DNA from: Bufo bufo
Taxonomy: Eukaryota > Chordata > Amphibia > Anura > Bufonidae
Assembly: GCF_905171765.1 (NCBI RefSeq)
Contig: NC_053391.1
Span: 186,072,559 to 186,136,558, forward strand
DNA length: 64,000 nucleotides
Reading direction: 5' to 3'
Shown: positions 54,430-64,000 of the stretch, in pieces
How the letters are laid out: the number at the start of each line of letters is the position of its first letter
How positions within the stretch are numbered: position 1 is the first letter of the stretch
Made by a program: the position numbers and the translations under genes
Notes under the pieces: model-generated
What the model was told of the DNA's origin: nothing
Database searches by the model: none
The model's input: the letters and a program-made list of their open reading frames with translations, nothing else

Positions 54430-54605
54430 GGAGGAGATTTATCAAGACCTGTGATAAGGGAAAATGGCATAGTTGCCATAGCAACCAATCAGGTTGATCC
54501 TTTCATTTTCCAAAGAGGTTCTAAAAAATAAAAGGTGAAATCTGATTGGTTACTAGGGACAACTAAGCCAGTTTTCCTTTGCATCAGTCTTGCTAGATCT
54601 CCCCC
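54430..54605. mobile_element. Intact MITE of the family split at 6361/9926
   Basis: GGAGGAGATTTATCAAGACC at the left, 'gctagatctccccc' at the right, and the internal palindrome 'gttgccatagcaaccaatcagg..tgattggttactagggacaac'. Shows what the 6361-6415 and 9807-9926 pieces looked like before insertion. Confidence 0.75.
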
Positions 54606-55767
54606 AGAGTTTTTCCATCCATGACTACTTTCACACTTTTACCCTTTGTGGCTTGTTTTGGCCAGTGTGGAATTACCACAGTGGCCAATGTACTATTGTA
54701 GGGTTTTTTTCAATGTCCCATTCAAACAAAGCTGTAAAAAAAAAACACACATGAGGACTCCAGAAGATCTGATACCTTGAAGATGTGATGTGGATTTGTT
54801 TCCATAATTCTTCACCATTGACTTCCGAGGGGAAAAATCATGTCATTTATCTCCAGCATGGTAAATATTTCCATATCAAACAGCATAATAATTATATTTC
54901 AGCGGTTTGTCTATTAGAGTATCTATACAGGAAGCACCAGGTGGTGAGGATGCTAAAACATCCTAAACAGCCATCCCAACTATCGAAAAATCTGAGCATT
55001 CAGCGAAGAGCTGCTAACTACTGTGATGGAAACTGATGCATTAGTAGCATAAGATAAAGTGGCAAATGGTTATTTATTTATTTTTTTAAATCACTATTTT
55101 ATGTATGTATTATATCGGTTTTATGTTTTCAATGTCTGACAGCACCTGTGTTCATATGCCTTTAAGGGATCCATGCTGCAGGAAAGAGTTAACCCTATTT
55201 TCTTCTTTGTCTTTTTCCAATTGTTCTGCGCGAAGCGATATGAACTTGCTGTAACAGCCACTCGGATGCAACTTTTTTTTTTTTTTTTAAGTACTTTTTA
55301 TGGTGCGTTCATCTGGTGCCCCATGAATTCATCAGCCACATCTGTGGTGGGCAGGGAGGGATCCACAGTGACATAGACCAGGCGACCGCTGAGCAGAGCC
55401 AGCATGGGGGATGTCAATGTGCTTGGATCAATACAAGTGGCTAAGAACATCTGTTCTGACCTCATAACAGACGGCTGACATATTCTTCACTGGATCAGGA
55501 AGCGATGCTTACAAGCCAGTTATAAAGTATAGCTATGACTATTAATACCCCGGTGAGGAACTTGCTGTGAATAGGAATCGTACACACCGGGCACTAACTA
55601 TGTGTAAAACGTAGATTACATTGCATCTGTGTCACAACAGGTCATAATATATGTATGATACAAGTGTGGTTCACCAGTTAACCCTTTACTTGGATGCTGA
55701 TCACAGATTTTCATGCTTATATCCCATACAGCAAGAGCTTATAGATAGTGTGTGTATGTGTCAGTGA
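54606..55767. other. No gene seen
   Basis: AT-rich. Contains a T-run of about 18 at 55271-55288. No exon supported. Confidence 0.4.
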
Positions 55768-55914
55768 ATATATATATATATATATATATTCAGAAATATA
55801 TAATATATTAATTTTTTTATAGAAATATATATATTATATATTCAGATATAATTTTGTCAGCATAGCCCTTAATATAGCCCAACATAGCCCTTAATAATAT
55901 ATTTTTTGTTATAG

Positions 55915-55951
<37 letters not shown>

Positions 55952-55977
55952 TATAATTTTGTCAGCATAGCCCTTAA
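55768..55977. repeat. TA microsatellite with a 105-bp direct duplication
   Basis: (TA)n at 55768-55790 and 55917-55947. 'cagatataattttgtcagcatagccctt' occurs at 55843 and 55948, an offset of 105 bp. The duplication includes the dinucleotide run and 'ttatagaaatatatat'. Confidence 0.88.
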
Positions 55978-56089
55978 GTTTAGGAATTTTTCTGCAGCGG
56001 GGTAACATCTCCAAAATACAAAAATGTCTAATAAAATGATATAAAATATGATAACTGAACAGAAACTTAGGCTCCAGTCACACCTGTCC

Positions 56090-56770
56090 AGGAGCTGTGT
56101 GTGCGGTACCAGGAGAGGAATGCATGCACAAGACGAGGAGCCCTGAGGGCACCTCTAGTACCTGGGACTTACCTGCTGATGCCCAGTCCTAGGAGCGGTG
56201 TGAGAGCGCTGCCAGGCTCCTCTCCTTTTCCTAGACAGTGTGCCTATAAGACAGGAGCGCTCCATTGCTCGGAATCTCCCCTCCTGCACCTCTCTCGCCT
56301 CCTGTGTGCCACTCACCTGCCTTTATAGACTCTCATGCCCCCGCAGGCTCGTCTCAGTTCTTGCCAGTAGTCTGCCCACAGCTCCCCCCTCCTCCCACTT
56401 CTTCCTCTATGTCACATGGCAAGTGATCAAATGGGGCGCCACTGCTTCTCCCTTCTCCGCGCAGCCCACACATGCAATTCCACCCACGCCAGGCAGGCTG
56501 ACAAAGCCAGTGTCCCCTGAGCAGAGGGCCCCAGCCGAGGGCCCACCTGTCATCACACATGCCCTCACAGCCTCCATCCCACCCTGCCTCCTCCGCCCGC
56601 CCAGGACTGAGAACATACACAAAAGCAGGGGGAGGGGGACCCCACACTGAATATTAGGGAGCATTCCTGTATCTGTATGGAATGCGTCCCCTGGGGGCAG
56701 AGTGGGCACAGGGCTATACCCTGGGCTGGCACAGCTCTCCACATCCTCCTCTACTTGGCTCACTATAGGA
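56090..56770. other. GC-richer, unique-looking block
   Basis: Base composition rises well above the surroundings, with C-rich runs on the plus strand and few repeat signatures. Overlapping frames on both strands (56240-56650 plus; 56407-56763 minus) are probably composition artefacts: no domain, no consistent reading. It could hold a regulatory element or a non-coding exon, but nothing proves that. Confidence 0.35.
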
Positions 56771-57145
56771 AGTGGTTGTTTTCTGAGTAACAGGGAGGGT
56801 AGAGGCTTTTTAGAATTAAAACCTTACAAGCTATACTTCATCCTTTCAGCCGTCACCATTCTCAAGATCTCTGTTGGCTGTCAGTGAAGGGAAACTTGCA
56901 ACGCCCTTAGTGACAGATGTGTTGAAAGGGGTACACAGAAATCTATGCACATGGTGCAAAAACAACCCCAGTTCCGTGTGCGTAACGCAGAAAATTCCGC
57001 CTCAAGTCTGTCATGTGTGAATAGGGCTTAAGGCTATGGCCAGACTGGGCAGATTTTTACACAGCTGATAGGATTCAGATTTTGCTGAAAATTCTCAGCT
57101 TATTAACGTGCTGCGGATTCGCCCTCTGTGCCGCAGGTTGATTTA

Positions 57146-57463
57146 GGCCACGTCTACACGACGACATTTGTCGCGCGACATTTTGTTGCACTAACGTCGC
57201 GCGACAATTTTTATAATGGCAGTCTATGGTGTCGCACTGCAACATGCAACATACTGCGACGCAACAGTCGCAGAAAATTTATTCGAGATGGATTTTTCTG
57301 CGACTGTTGCGTCGCAGTCGCAGCATGTTGCAGTGCGACACCATAGACTGCCATTATAAAAATTGTCGCGCGACATTAGTGCAACAAAATGTTGCGCTAC
57401 AAATATTACAGTGTAGTTGTGCCCTATCTGTTGCGCGACAAATGTCGTCGTGTAGACGTAGCC
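57146..57463. mobile_element. Nearly perfect palindromic MITE (318 bp)
   Basis: GGCCACGTCTACACGACGAC and 'gtcgtcgtgtagacgtagcc' are inverted ends. The arms mirror almost completely ('tgtcgcgcgacatt', 'ataatggcagtctatggtgtcgcactgcaacatgc', 'ctgcgacgcaacagtcgcag') around a centre near 57285. Flanks TTA (57143-57145) and TAA (57464-57466). Confidence 0.88.
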
Positions 57464-57937
57464 TAACGCTGCTGATTTAGTTCAACAGGGCGTGGCAGAT
57501 ACTGGTACTGTACAAACCTGGGGTGGCAAATCCTCAGCGTCTATGACCCGCAGGGGCGTACCATTAGGGCACGGCCACGCAAGGTGGATTTTCCGTAGCA
57601 GAATTCCACATTCTGCAAAAAATCTGCATCAAAATCCACAAGCAATTTGTCACGGCTATGTAAATGGCAAGGTTGAAATCCTCGGTGCAGCTTAAAGGCT
57701 ATGTACACCTTCAGAGGAAATTTTATTTTTTTATGATTGCATTTTACTCATTTTGGACTAAAAATCACTTTTTCAATTGGCCTTTATTAAAAAATATTGA
57801 GTCGTGCTGGCACAAAGGGTTAACTGTCTAGCTGTGTGAATTGTGCTTTCACTTTTTCCTGTTATCTAATAACCCTTATCTCTAGAGCCACCTTCCTATC
57901 AGTAAGATAAGGACTGAGCTATAATGAGTGTTTATAA
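57464..57937. other. No gene seen
   Basis: 57560-57690 resembles a MITE half ('gggcacggccacgcaaggtggattttccgtagcagaattccac'). No partner end. Confidence 0.45.
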
Positions 57938-58246
57938 GGGCTCATTCACAGAACCGTGGTTTGGTTCAGCATTTTTTGCGGCTCAGGTGCAGACCCATTC
58001 ACTTCAATGGGGCCGCAAAAGATGCGGACAGCACTCCGTGTGCCGTCTGCATCCGTTGCTCCGTTCTGTGGTCCCGCAAAAATGATAAGTCATGTCCTAT
58101 TCTTGTCCGTTTTGCCGACAGGAATAGGCATTTCGATAAAGGGCCATCCGTTCCGCAAATTGCAGAAGGCACACGGGCGGTATCCGTGTTTTGCAGATGC
58201 GCAATTTGCAGAGCGCAAAACATGGCACGGTCATGTGAACAAGCCA
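57938..58246. mobile_element. PIF/Harbinger-type MITE, TSD TAA
   Basis: GGGCTCATTCACAGAACCGT versus 'cacggtcatgtgaacaagcc' inverted; TAA at 57935-57937 and 58247-58249. Interior 'cattcacttcaatggggccgcaaaa' as in 13917-14180. Confidence 0.83.
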
Positions 58247-58539
58247 TAAGAGAGAGAGTGAAAATTCAGATCCGGCTAATAGAGCATCTCAGCTCTGTAC
58301 TGAGAAAAGGACTTCATATTTTTAATAACGGCCAGTTTAAAATCCATACGTCAATTTACATTCATTTCCGCACGTGTGAACGTGATACTAATCACTGCTG
58401 AGAGGTGGATATAGCCTGGAATCCAGACTGATAATATCATAGTAAACTATCGAGGCAGGAGCTACTGCTCATGTTCATACAGCAAGTCTGTATTTTATAT
58501 TAGAGAATTGCTTGGAAAGCTGTTCCATAAAAAAGCCAT

Positions 58540-58839
58540 TTAAAGGGTCGCTGAGCTTTCTCTAAACTTTTCATATGTCATAGTGACATATAAAGGTTTT
58601 GACGGGTCAGGGTCTGAGTGCTGAGACCCTCACAGATCAATAGGATTGGACGAGAGAAGAGCTCACATAGGAGACAGGGTCAAAAGAAAGTGTATGAGCG
58701 CATCTTGATTCTGTCTCCTACAGCGAGGGGAGAGAGCGCACTATGTTCTAGCAAACCGGTGGGGTCTCAGCACTCAGACCCCCACCAATCAAGACCTTTG
58801 ATACGTCAAACGTTTTGTGAAAGCTCAGTGACCCTTTAA
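58540..58839. mobile_element. T2-type MITE, 300 bp, TTAA at both ends
   Basis: TTAAAGGGTCGCTGAGCTTT mirrors 'aaagctcagtgaccctttaa'. The arms include 'gggtctgagtgctgagaccc' / 'gggtctcagcactcagaccc'. TTAA at 58540-58543 and 58836-58839. Confidence 0.88.
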
Positions 58840-59016
58840 ACTAACTACAAACTGGAGCTTCATTATTTTTTCTTTTGTCTTTTTTTATTTTAACCTTACA
58901 GGAACCTCCAGGACCTATTTATACTCCAATTATTTGACAATCTTCTCTTCCTTATTTAGTTGCCTGTAGTTATCATTCTCCTATTGCCGTTCTTCTTTAG
59001 GCTGCTGCCACATTAT

Positions 59017-59411
59017 GGAGGGAATTTATCATTATGGGGAATATTTGAAGTCAGTTTTGCCTGAGTCTGTGTTGTCGTACTTTGTGTTACATTTATCAAT
59101 TGTCACAGGTTGTTTGATAAATTTGGCTTGTCCTTAAACCTAACACTTCTGTCTAGAGAAGCTACTCCAGTTTCCTACTCCATCCTCCTCCAGGAGTGAG
59201 ATTGCGACTATTTTGCGACTTTTTAAAAAAGTTGCAATGATAAATCTGGAGTGAAACTCATTAACATAGCTAACCACACCCACTTCCCCACCCATTTTAC
59301 AAAACTGGAGGGAATTTTACACAAACGAGAGCAAAAAAGTCGCAAAAGCCCTATTTTGCGGCTTTTTGACTGGAGTGAATCTGGAGTGAAGGTATGATAA
59401 ATCAGGACCTA
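59017..59411. mobile_element. MITE with 'aatttatcatta' ends
   Basis: Left 'ggagggaatttatcatta' and right 'tatgataaatcaggacct' are imperfect inverses. The interior carries repeated 'ctggagtgaa' and 'aaagtcgcaa' words on the right half. Related to 60257-60682. Confidence 0.55.
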
Positions 59412-59787
59412 TGTTTTTTCCTTGACTTTTTTTTTATTTTTTAAACAACTTAAAATTCTGTCATTTTTCAAATGCATTCTTTTAATGCATTTTTAGCTTT
59501 TTTTTCCTAGAGAGAAAAGTAATGAAAAACTTTGAAAAATGAAAAAAGGCACACCCAGAGCATGCTGTGATTTAAAGAAAAAATCAAATAAAAACACCAA
59601 GTGAACCAAAAAGAACAAACTAGGAATCTATCTTAACCACTTCCAGACCGGGTCATTTACCCCCTTCCTGACCAGGCCTAATTTAGCAAATCTGACATGT
59701 GTCACTTTATGTGGTAACTTTGGAACACTTTTACTTATCCAGGCCATTCAGAGATTGTTTTCTCATGACACATTGTACTTCATGTTA

Positions 59788-60233
59788 GGCTACTTTCACA
59801 CTTTCGTTCGGAGCAGATCCGTCTGATGTCTGCACAGACGGATCCGCTCCTATAATGCAGACGTTTGGATCCGTTCAGAACGGATCCGTCTGCATTATCT
59901 TACAGAAAAAATTCTAAGTCTGAAAGTTAGTCAGACGGATCTGTCCAGACTTTGCATTGAAAGTCAATGGGGGACGGATCCGTTTTTGAAATTGCACCAT
60001 ATTGTGTCAACGTCAAACGGATCCGTCCCCATTGACTTGCATTGTAAGTCTGGACGGATCCGCACGGCCAGGCGAACACCCGAACGTTCAAACGGTGCCA
60101 GACTGAGGCATTCTGAGCGGATCCGCATCCACTCAGAATGCATTGGGGCCGTACGGATCCGTTCGGGGCCGCTTGTGAGAGCCTTCAAACGGAACTCACA
60201 AGCGGAACCCCGAACGCTAGTGTGAAAGTAGCC
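59788..60233. mobile_element. PIF/Harbinger-type MITE (GGCTAC family), nested, TSD TTA
   Basis: GGCTACTTTCACACTTTCGT versus 'gaacgctagtgtgaaagtagcc' inverted; TTA at 59785-59787 and 60234-60236. Same family as 49051-49543, opposite orientation. Confidence 0.9.
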
Positions 60234-60256
60234 TTAGTGGTTAATTTGAGTCACTG

Positions 60257-60682
60257 GGCCAGATTTATCATTACTCTGACAGCTCACTCCACTTTCACAT
60301 ATGGCTAAAGTCAGTTTTAGCCAAGTCAGATTTATGATCGGCCCTTTAAGACTGTAATAAATGTGGTTTGACGGTAGCAGTTTATCCGTCAGTAAGCAGC
60401 TTTACAAAAGTCGCACGTCTTTACGAAAAAGTCGCATGTTCTATTAAAAAGTCCCATAAGATAAGCATGGTCCTCACTGGAGTGAAGTTGCGCATTTATT
60501 TTACACATAAATCTGTGTAGAGAATAATTTACATAAGAAAACACGCCAAGTTTCAGAAAACTGGCGAGCATAGTGCAGAGCCAATAAAAGTCGCAAACTT
60601 TTGCGCAGTTTAAGCGATTGGGCAAAAATGTGCGACTTTTTCACTCCATTATTCTGACTTGATCTAATGATAAATCTGGGCC
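60257..60682. mobile_element. MITE with GGCCAGATTTATCATTA ends, nested
   Basis: Left 'gggccagatttatcatta' and right 'taatgataaatctgggcc' are inverses. It separates 'tttgagtca' from 'atatgttttac' of the host element. The frames seen on the minus strand are palindrome by-products. Confidence 0.72.
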
Positions 60683-61719
60683 AATATGTTTTACTTTTAT
60701 TTATAGAAAAAAATCCAAAAGTTAACGAAAATGTGAAAAAATTCACTGTTTTCTAAATTTGAATTTCTCTGCTTTTAAGACAGATAGTGATGCCTCAAAA
60801 TATTTATTAATTAACATTCCCCATATGTCTACTTTATGTTGGCATCATTTTAGTAATGTAATTAAATTTTTTTAGGACACTAGAAGGTTTAGAATTTTAG
60901 AAGCAATTTTTGAAATTTTAACAAAAAGTCAACTTTTTAAGGACCAGTTCAGTTCTGAAGTCACTTTGTGGGGCTTACATAATAGAACCATCCCATAAAT
61001 GACCCCATTTTAGAAATGACACCCCTCAAGCTATTCAAAACTGTTTTTAGAAATGTTGTTAACCTTTGGGTATTCCACAGGAATTAAGGCAAAATAAAGG
61101 TGAAATTTCAAAATGTCACTTTTTTTTGCAGATTTTCCATTTAAAAAATGTTTTTTTCCTGGAACGCATCAAGGGTTAACAGCGAAACAAACCTCAATAT
61201 TTATTACCTTGATTCTGTCGTTTGCAGAAACACCCCATATGTGGTCGTATACTGCTGTTTGGGCACAGAAGGCAAGGAGCGCCATATGGTTTTTGGAGGG
61301 CAGATTTTGCTGGAATGGTCTTTGGACACCATGTTGCATTTGAAGAGGCCCTGAGGTAACCCCACAGTGAAAACCCCCAAAAAGTGACCACATTATGTAA
61401 ACTACACCACCCAAGGAATTTTTTAGGGGTGTTCTGAGCACTTTACTCAACAGCTGTTTCATAGAATTTTTAATACTTGGGTGTGAAAATGAAAAATTAC
61501 ATTTTTTTTTTTACTTACAAGAGAATGGTGCTTTATGCCCAAACTTTCTTTTTCACAAAAGACTAACAGGAGAATATCCCCTCCCCCCAATTTGCTACCC
61601 ACTTTCTCCTGAATATACTAACACCCCAATTGCGGTCGTAAACTGTTATTTGGGGATACGCCAGGGCTCAAAAGGGAGGGAGCAGCATCTGGATTTTCTA
61701 ACATTGAATTTTCTTTCAT

Positions 61720-62640
61720 GGTTTTTAAGAGCAATAACTTTTTTTATTTTTTTGTTGAATAAGCTGCGTGAGGGCTTATTTTGTGCGAGACAAGCTGTAG
61801 TCTATTTATTTATTTTTTCAACACCGTTCACTTGATGGGGTATATCACGTGATATTTTTATAGATCCGGTCATTACGGGTGCAATGATACCAATAATGTC
61901 TAGGTTTTTTTTATTTATTTTTTACGTTTTACACAATAAAAACATTTTTAGAAAAAAAATCATGTTTTTGCGTTGCCATTTTCTTACAGCCATATTTTTT
62001 TCATTTTTCTGGCTATAGTCTTGTGTGGGGGCTTGTTTTTTGCAGGACGAGGTGACGTTTTTATTGGTACCATTTTGGGGGTGCATATGACTTTTTCATT
62101 GATGGATATTATGTTTTTTGTGAGGTGACTAAAAAAACTGTTTTGGCATAGTTCTTTTTTTTTCTTTTTTTACACTGTTCAGTTGATGGGGTAGATCATG
62201 TGATATTTTTGTAGAGCCATATGTGGCAATACCAAATATGTCAATTTTTTTATGTCTATTTTTTTTTACATTTTACACATTAAGAGCATTTTTAGAAAAA
62301 AATCATGTTTTTGTGTTGCAATTTTCATAGAGCCATATTTTTTTTTCTGGCTATGGTCTTGTGTATGGGCTCATTTTTTGCAGGATGAGGTGACATTTTT
62401 ATGACTACCATTTTGGGGTACATACGACTTTTTGATTGATTAACATTATGTTTTTTGGGAGGTGAGCTCACAAAAAAAATCTGTTTTGGCAGAATGTTTA
62501 TTATATTTATATTTTTATAGTGTTCACCTGATGACTTTTACCTTTCACCTTTTAGACTTCGGTCATATGATATTATTATAGAGCCGGTCATTGTGGACGC
62601 GGTGATACCAAATATGTCTATTTAATTTTTTTCTTCTATT
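61720..62640. repeat. ~344-bp direct repeat, two to three copies
   Basis: 'catttttagaaaaaaa(a)tcatgttttt' at 61943 and 62287 (offset 344). 'gatggggta(t/g)atcacgtgatatttttatag/gtag' at about 61838 and 62186. 'ggctatagtcttgtgtgggggctt' and 'ggctatggtcttgtgtatgggctc' at about 62012 and 62351. A third partial copy follows after 62520. Confidence 0.8.
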
Positions 62641-63106
62641 TTTTAACATTGTTAACACTTTATTTTTTTTCTATTTTTTTATTTGACACTTTGAGTCCCC
62701 CATAAGGTCATACAAGGCCTCTGGGGAGACATTTAACTTCATATTTTTTTTTTACTATTGATTTCTTCTGTAACTGGGGCTGACATAGTAGCCCCCGTTA
62801 CAGGGGAAATACTCCCCCGAGAGGTGCTGTACAGCAGAATACAGCGCTGTACAGCCTCAGTGCAGGGCTGATCGAGGTCTATAGAAGACCCGACAGCTCC
62901 TGCACTCTCCCGGCCCCGGCGGGCCAGTACAGGAAGCGGCATAGCGCTTACTGATCTGTATACACAGTGCTCGTTGAGCACTGTGTATAAAGCGATCTGG
63001 AAGTCAGAGTCACCCAGGAACGGTCCCTGCCTTCTCTCTGGGGTGCCCTGCTGTCACTGGCTTCGGGTCCCCCGCTCAGCAGCTGCACGATTAGCGCGCA
63101 GCTGTC

Positions 63107-63144
63107 ATCTCTGAATGGACGTTTCAGAACGTCCATTCAGAGAT
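63107..63144. repeat. Perfect 17-bp hairpin near the element's right end
   Basis: ATCTCTGAATGGACGTT - TCAG - AACGTCCATTCAGAGAT, about 50 bp inside the terminus at 63193. Confidence 0.93.
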
Positions 63145-63519
63145 AAACCGACCGCCCAAGGACGTTTATAGTCAATGGGCGGTTGGGAAATGGTTAAAAT
63201 GTCACTACAAAAAATACTGTTTGTCGAATATGTTATTATTTCCTATTGCCTGGCATGTAACATCTGTAACATTTATGTGTTTTGAGGCATTTTGTGATTT
63301 TGGTGCATTTTGAAGGCAAAAAACACTAGCCCCAGATGTTGCATGGAAGTGTATGTTAAATATTAAAAATAGGACAAACAGGAGTTTTTTAAAGTGGCAT
63401 TTTTTGAGACTTGAATGTGTTTTTAGGTCAATAGTTTTTTTTCCCTTTAAATTGCAGCATGCTCTGGGTGTGGCATTGAGGGGGAAATCTTTTAGACTTC
63501 AGATAGCCCCTTTAATCTT

Positions 63520-63679
63520 TTCTGTTATACATAGACTTACTGTGTGTCAGACTCAATGTCAACAGGCGGTCTTCTATATTGGCACGTTTCTCTAGTTGAC
63601 CTGCTGTGTCCTTAAAACTTAATCTGTTCTGTTACACATAGACTTACTGTGCGTCAGTCTCAGTGTCAACAGACAGTCT
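63520..63679. repeat. 109-bp direct repeat
   Basis: 'ctgttatacatagacttactgtgtgtcagactcaatgtcaaca' (63520) and 'ctgttacacatagacttactgtgcgtcagtctcagtgtcaaca' (63629), an offset of 109 bp. Confidence 0.85.
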
Positions 63680-63699
63680 AATATATAGGTGCTACAGAT

Positions 63700-64000
63700 C
63701 TTGTTCATCTGCTGCCAAGGACGGACTGGCCATAGACCTTACAGGAAAATTTCCCGGTAGGCGGATTCCCAGGGGGCCGCCTGAGCCCCCCTCACGGCCG
63801 GAAATTTATGGGGATGTATTTTGTGCTGCTGGCAGCATTTTGTAATGGACTATCGTATTTAGCTCTGTTGGAGTGGTATAATATGCCACAATATGGTATT
63901 GCTGGCCCTGCCTTCCATCAATTTGCACCCAGCTATAAAACAGGGCCACTTTCTGTATTTTTTCCAGTGCCGCTTTAATTTCCCAATCTGCCCCTGTTTG
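63700..64000. other. Repeat-like fragment, runs off the window
   Basis: 'caaggacggactggccatag..ttcccggtaggcgg..cccagggggccgcctgagc' looks like the end of an interspersed repeat; unnamed. Confidence 0.4.

Larger units (their letters stand above)
59637..63193. mobile_element. TTAA-flanked long non-coding DNA transposon (about 3.6 kb, two nested MITEs)
   Basis: CCACTTCCAGACCGGGTCAT at the left and 'gcggttgggaaatgg' at the right are imperfect inverses. TTAA lies at 59633-59636 and 63194-63197. The interior is a sequence pattern I know as very abundant in frog genomes ('aaatctgacatgtgtcactttatgtgg', 'ccccatatgtggtcgta', 'gccatatggtttttgg'). No transposase. A TTAA duplication fits piggyBac or Kolobok type elements; the family is not assigned. 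Confidence 0.7.

Noticed and set aside
54785..55036. 83-residue frame as a possible small gene
   Set aside because: No recognised motif, and AT-rich surroundings make a chance frame of this length plausible.
56240..56763. 136-residue plus-strand and 118-residue minus-strand overlapping frames
   Set aside because: GC-rich composition yields long frames on both strands; no domain, signal or homology pattern was visible.

Overview
This window looks like intergenic or deep intronic DNA from a vertebrate, most likely an anuran amphibian (frog or toad). The assignment is an inference. It rests on the mix of repeats: a CR1 LINE with a '...ACTATGTTACTATG' tail, TTAA-flanked T2-type MITEs, many palindromic PIF/Harbinger-type MITEs with TAA/TTA duplications, small hAT-type elements ending CAGGG/CCCTG, Penelope-like retroelements and a chromodomain Gypsy element. 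I found no host exon, tRNA, rRNA or CRISPR array that I can support. Most of the sequence is transposable elements nested in one another.

Layout. (a) 1-5 kb: a GATA microsatellite, then a CR1 LINE broken by two TA-flanked terminal-inverted-repeat elements, one of which carries a solo LTR. (b) 5-10 kb: an internally deleted Tc1 element, then a three-level nest: a MITE holds a solo LTR, which holds a 5'-truncated Penelope-like element encoding a GIY-YIG endonuclease. (c) 10-20.4 kb: MITEs and degenerate minisatellites, ending in three MITEs joined head to tail through single shared TAA triplets. (d) 20.4-24.7 kb: a decayed L1-clade LINE. (e) 24.8-26.9 kb: a 2.1-kb foldback element made of nested palindromes. 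(f) 27-35 kb: sparse MITEs. (g) 35.4-37.5 kb: a Penelope-like insertion with inverted terminal copies and a hammerhead ribozyme motif. (h) 39.8-46.6 kb: a decayed L2 LINE split by a very young, apparently complete chromodomain Gypsy retrotransposon. (i) 47-64 kb: more foldback insertions and MITEs, ending in a 3.6-kb TTAA-flanked non-coding element that itself holds two MITEs.

The most notable item is the Gypsy element at 41127-46474. Its LTRs are both 552 bp and differ at one position, it has a 5-bp target duplication (ATTAC), and one uninterrupted frame encodes Gag, protease, reverse transcriptase, RNase H, integrase and chromodomain. It has no tRNA-type primer-binding site. Instead, 10 nt just after the 5' LTR are exactly complementary to 10 nt in the LTR that lie 30 bp downstream of a TATA-like box, which is the arrangement expected for Tf1/sushi-type self-priming. 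All other coding remnants in the window are broken.
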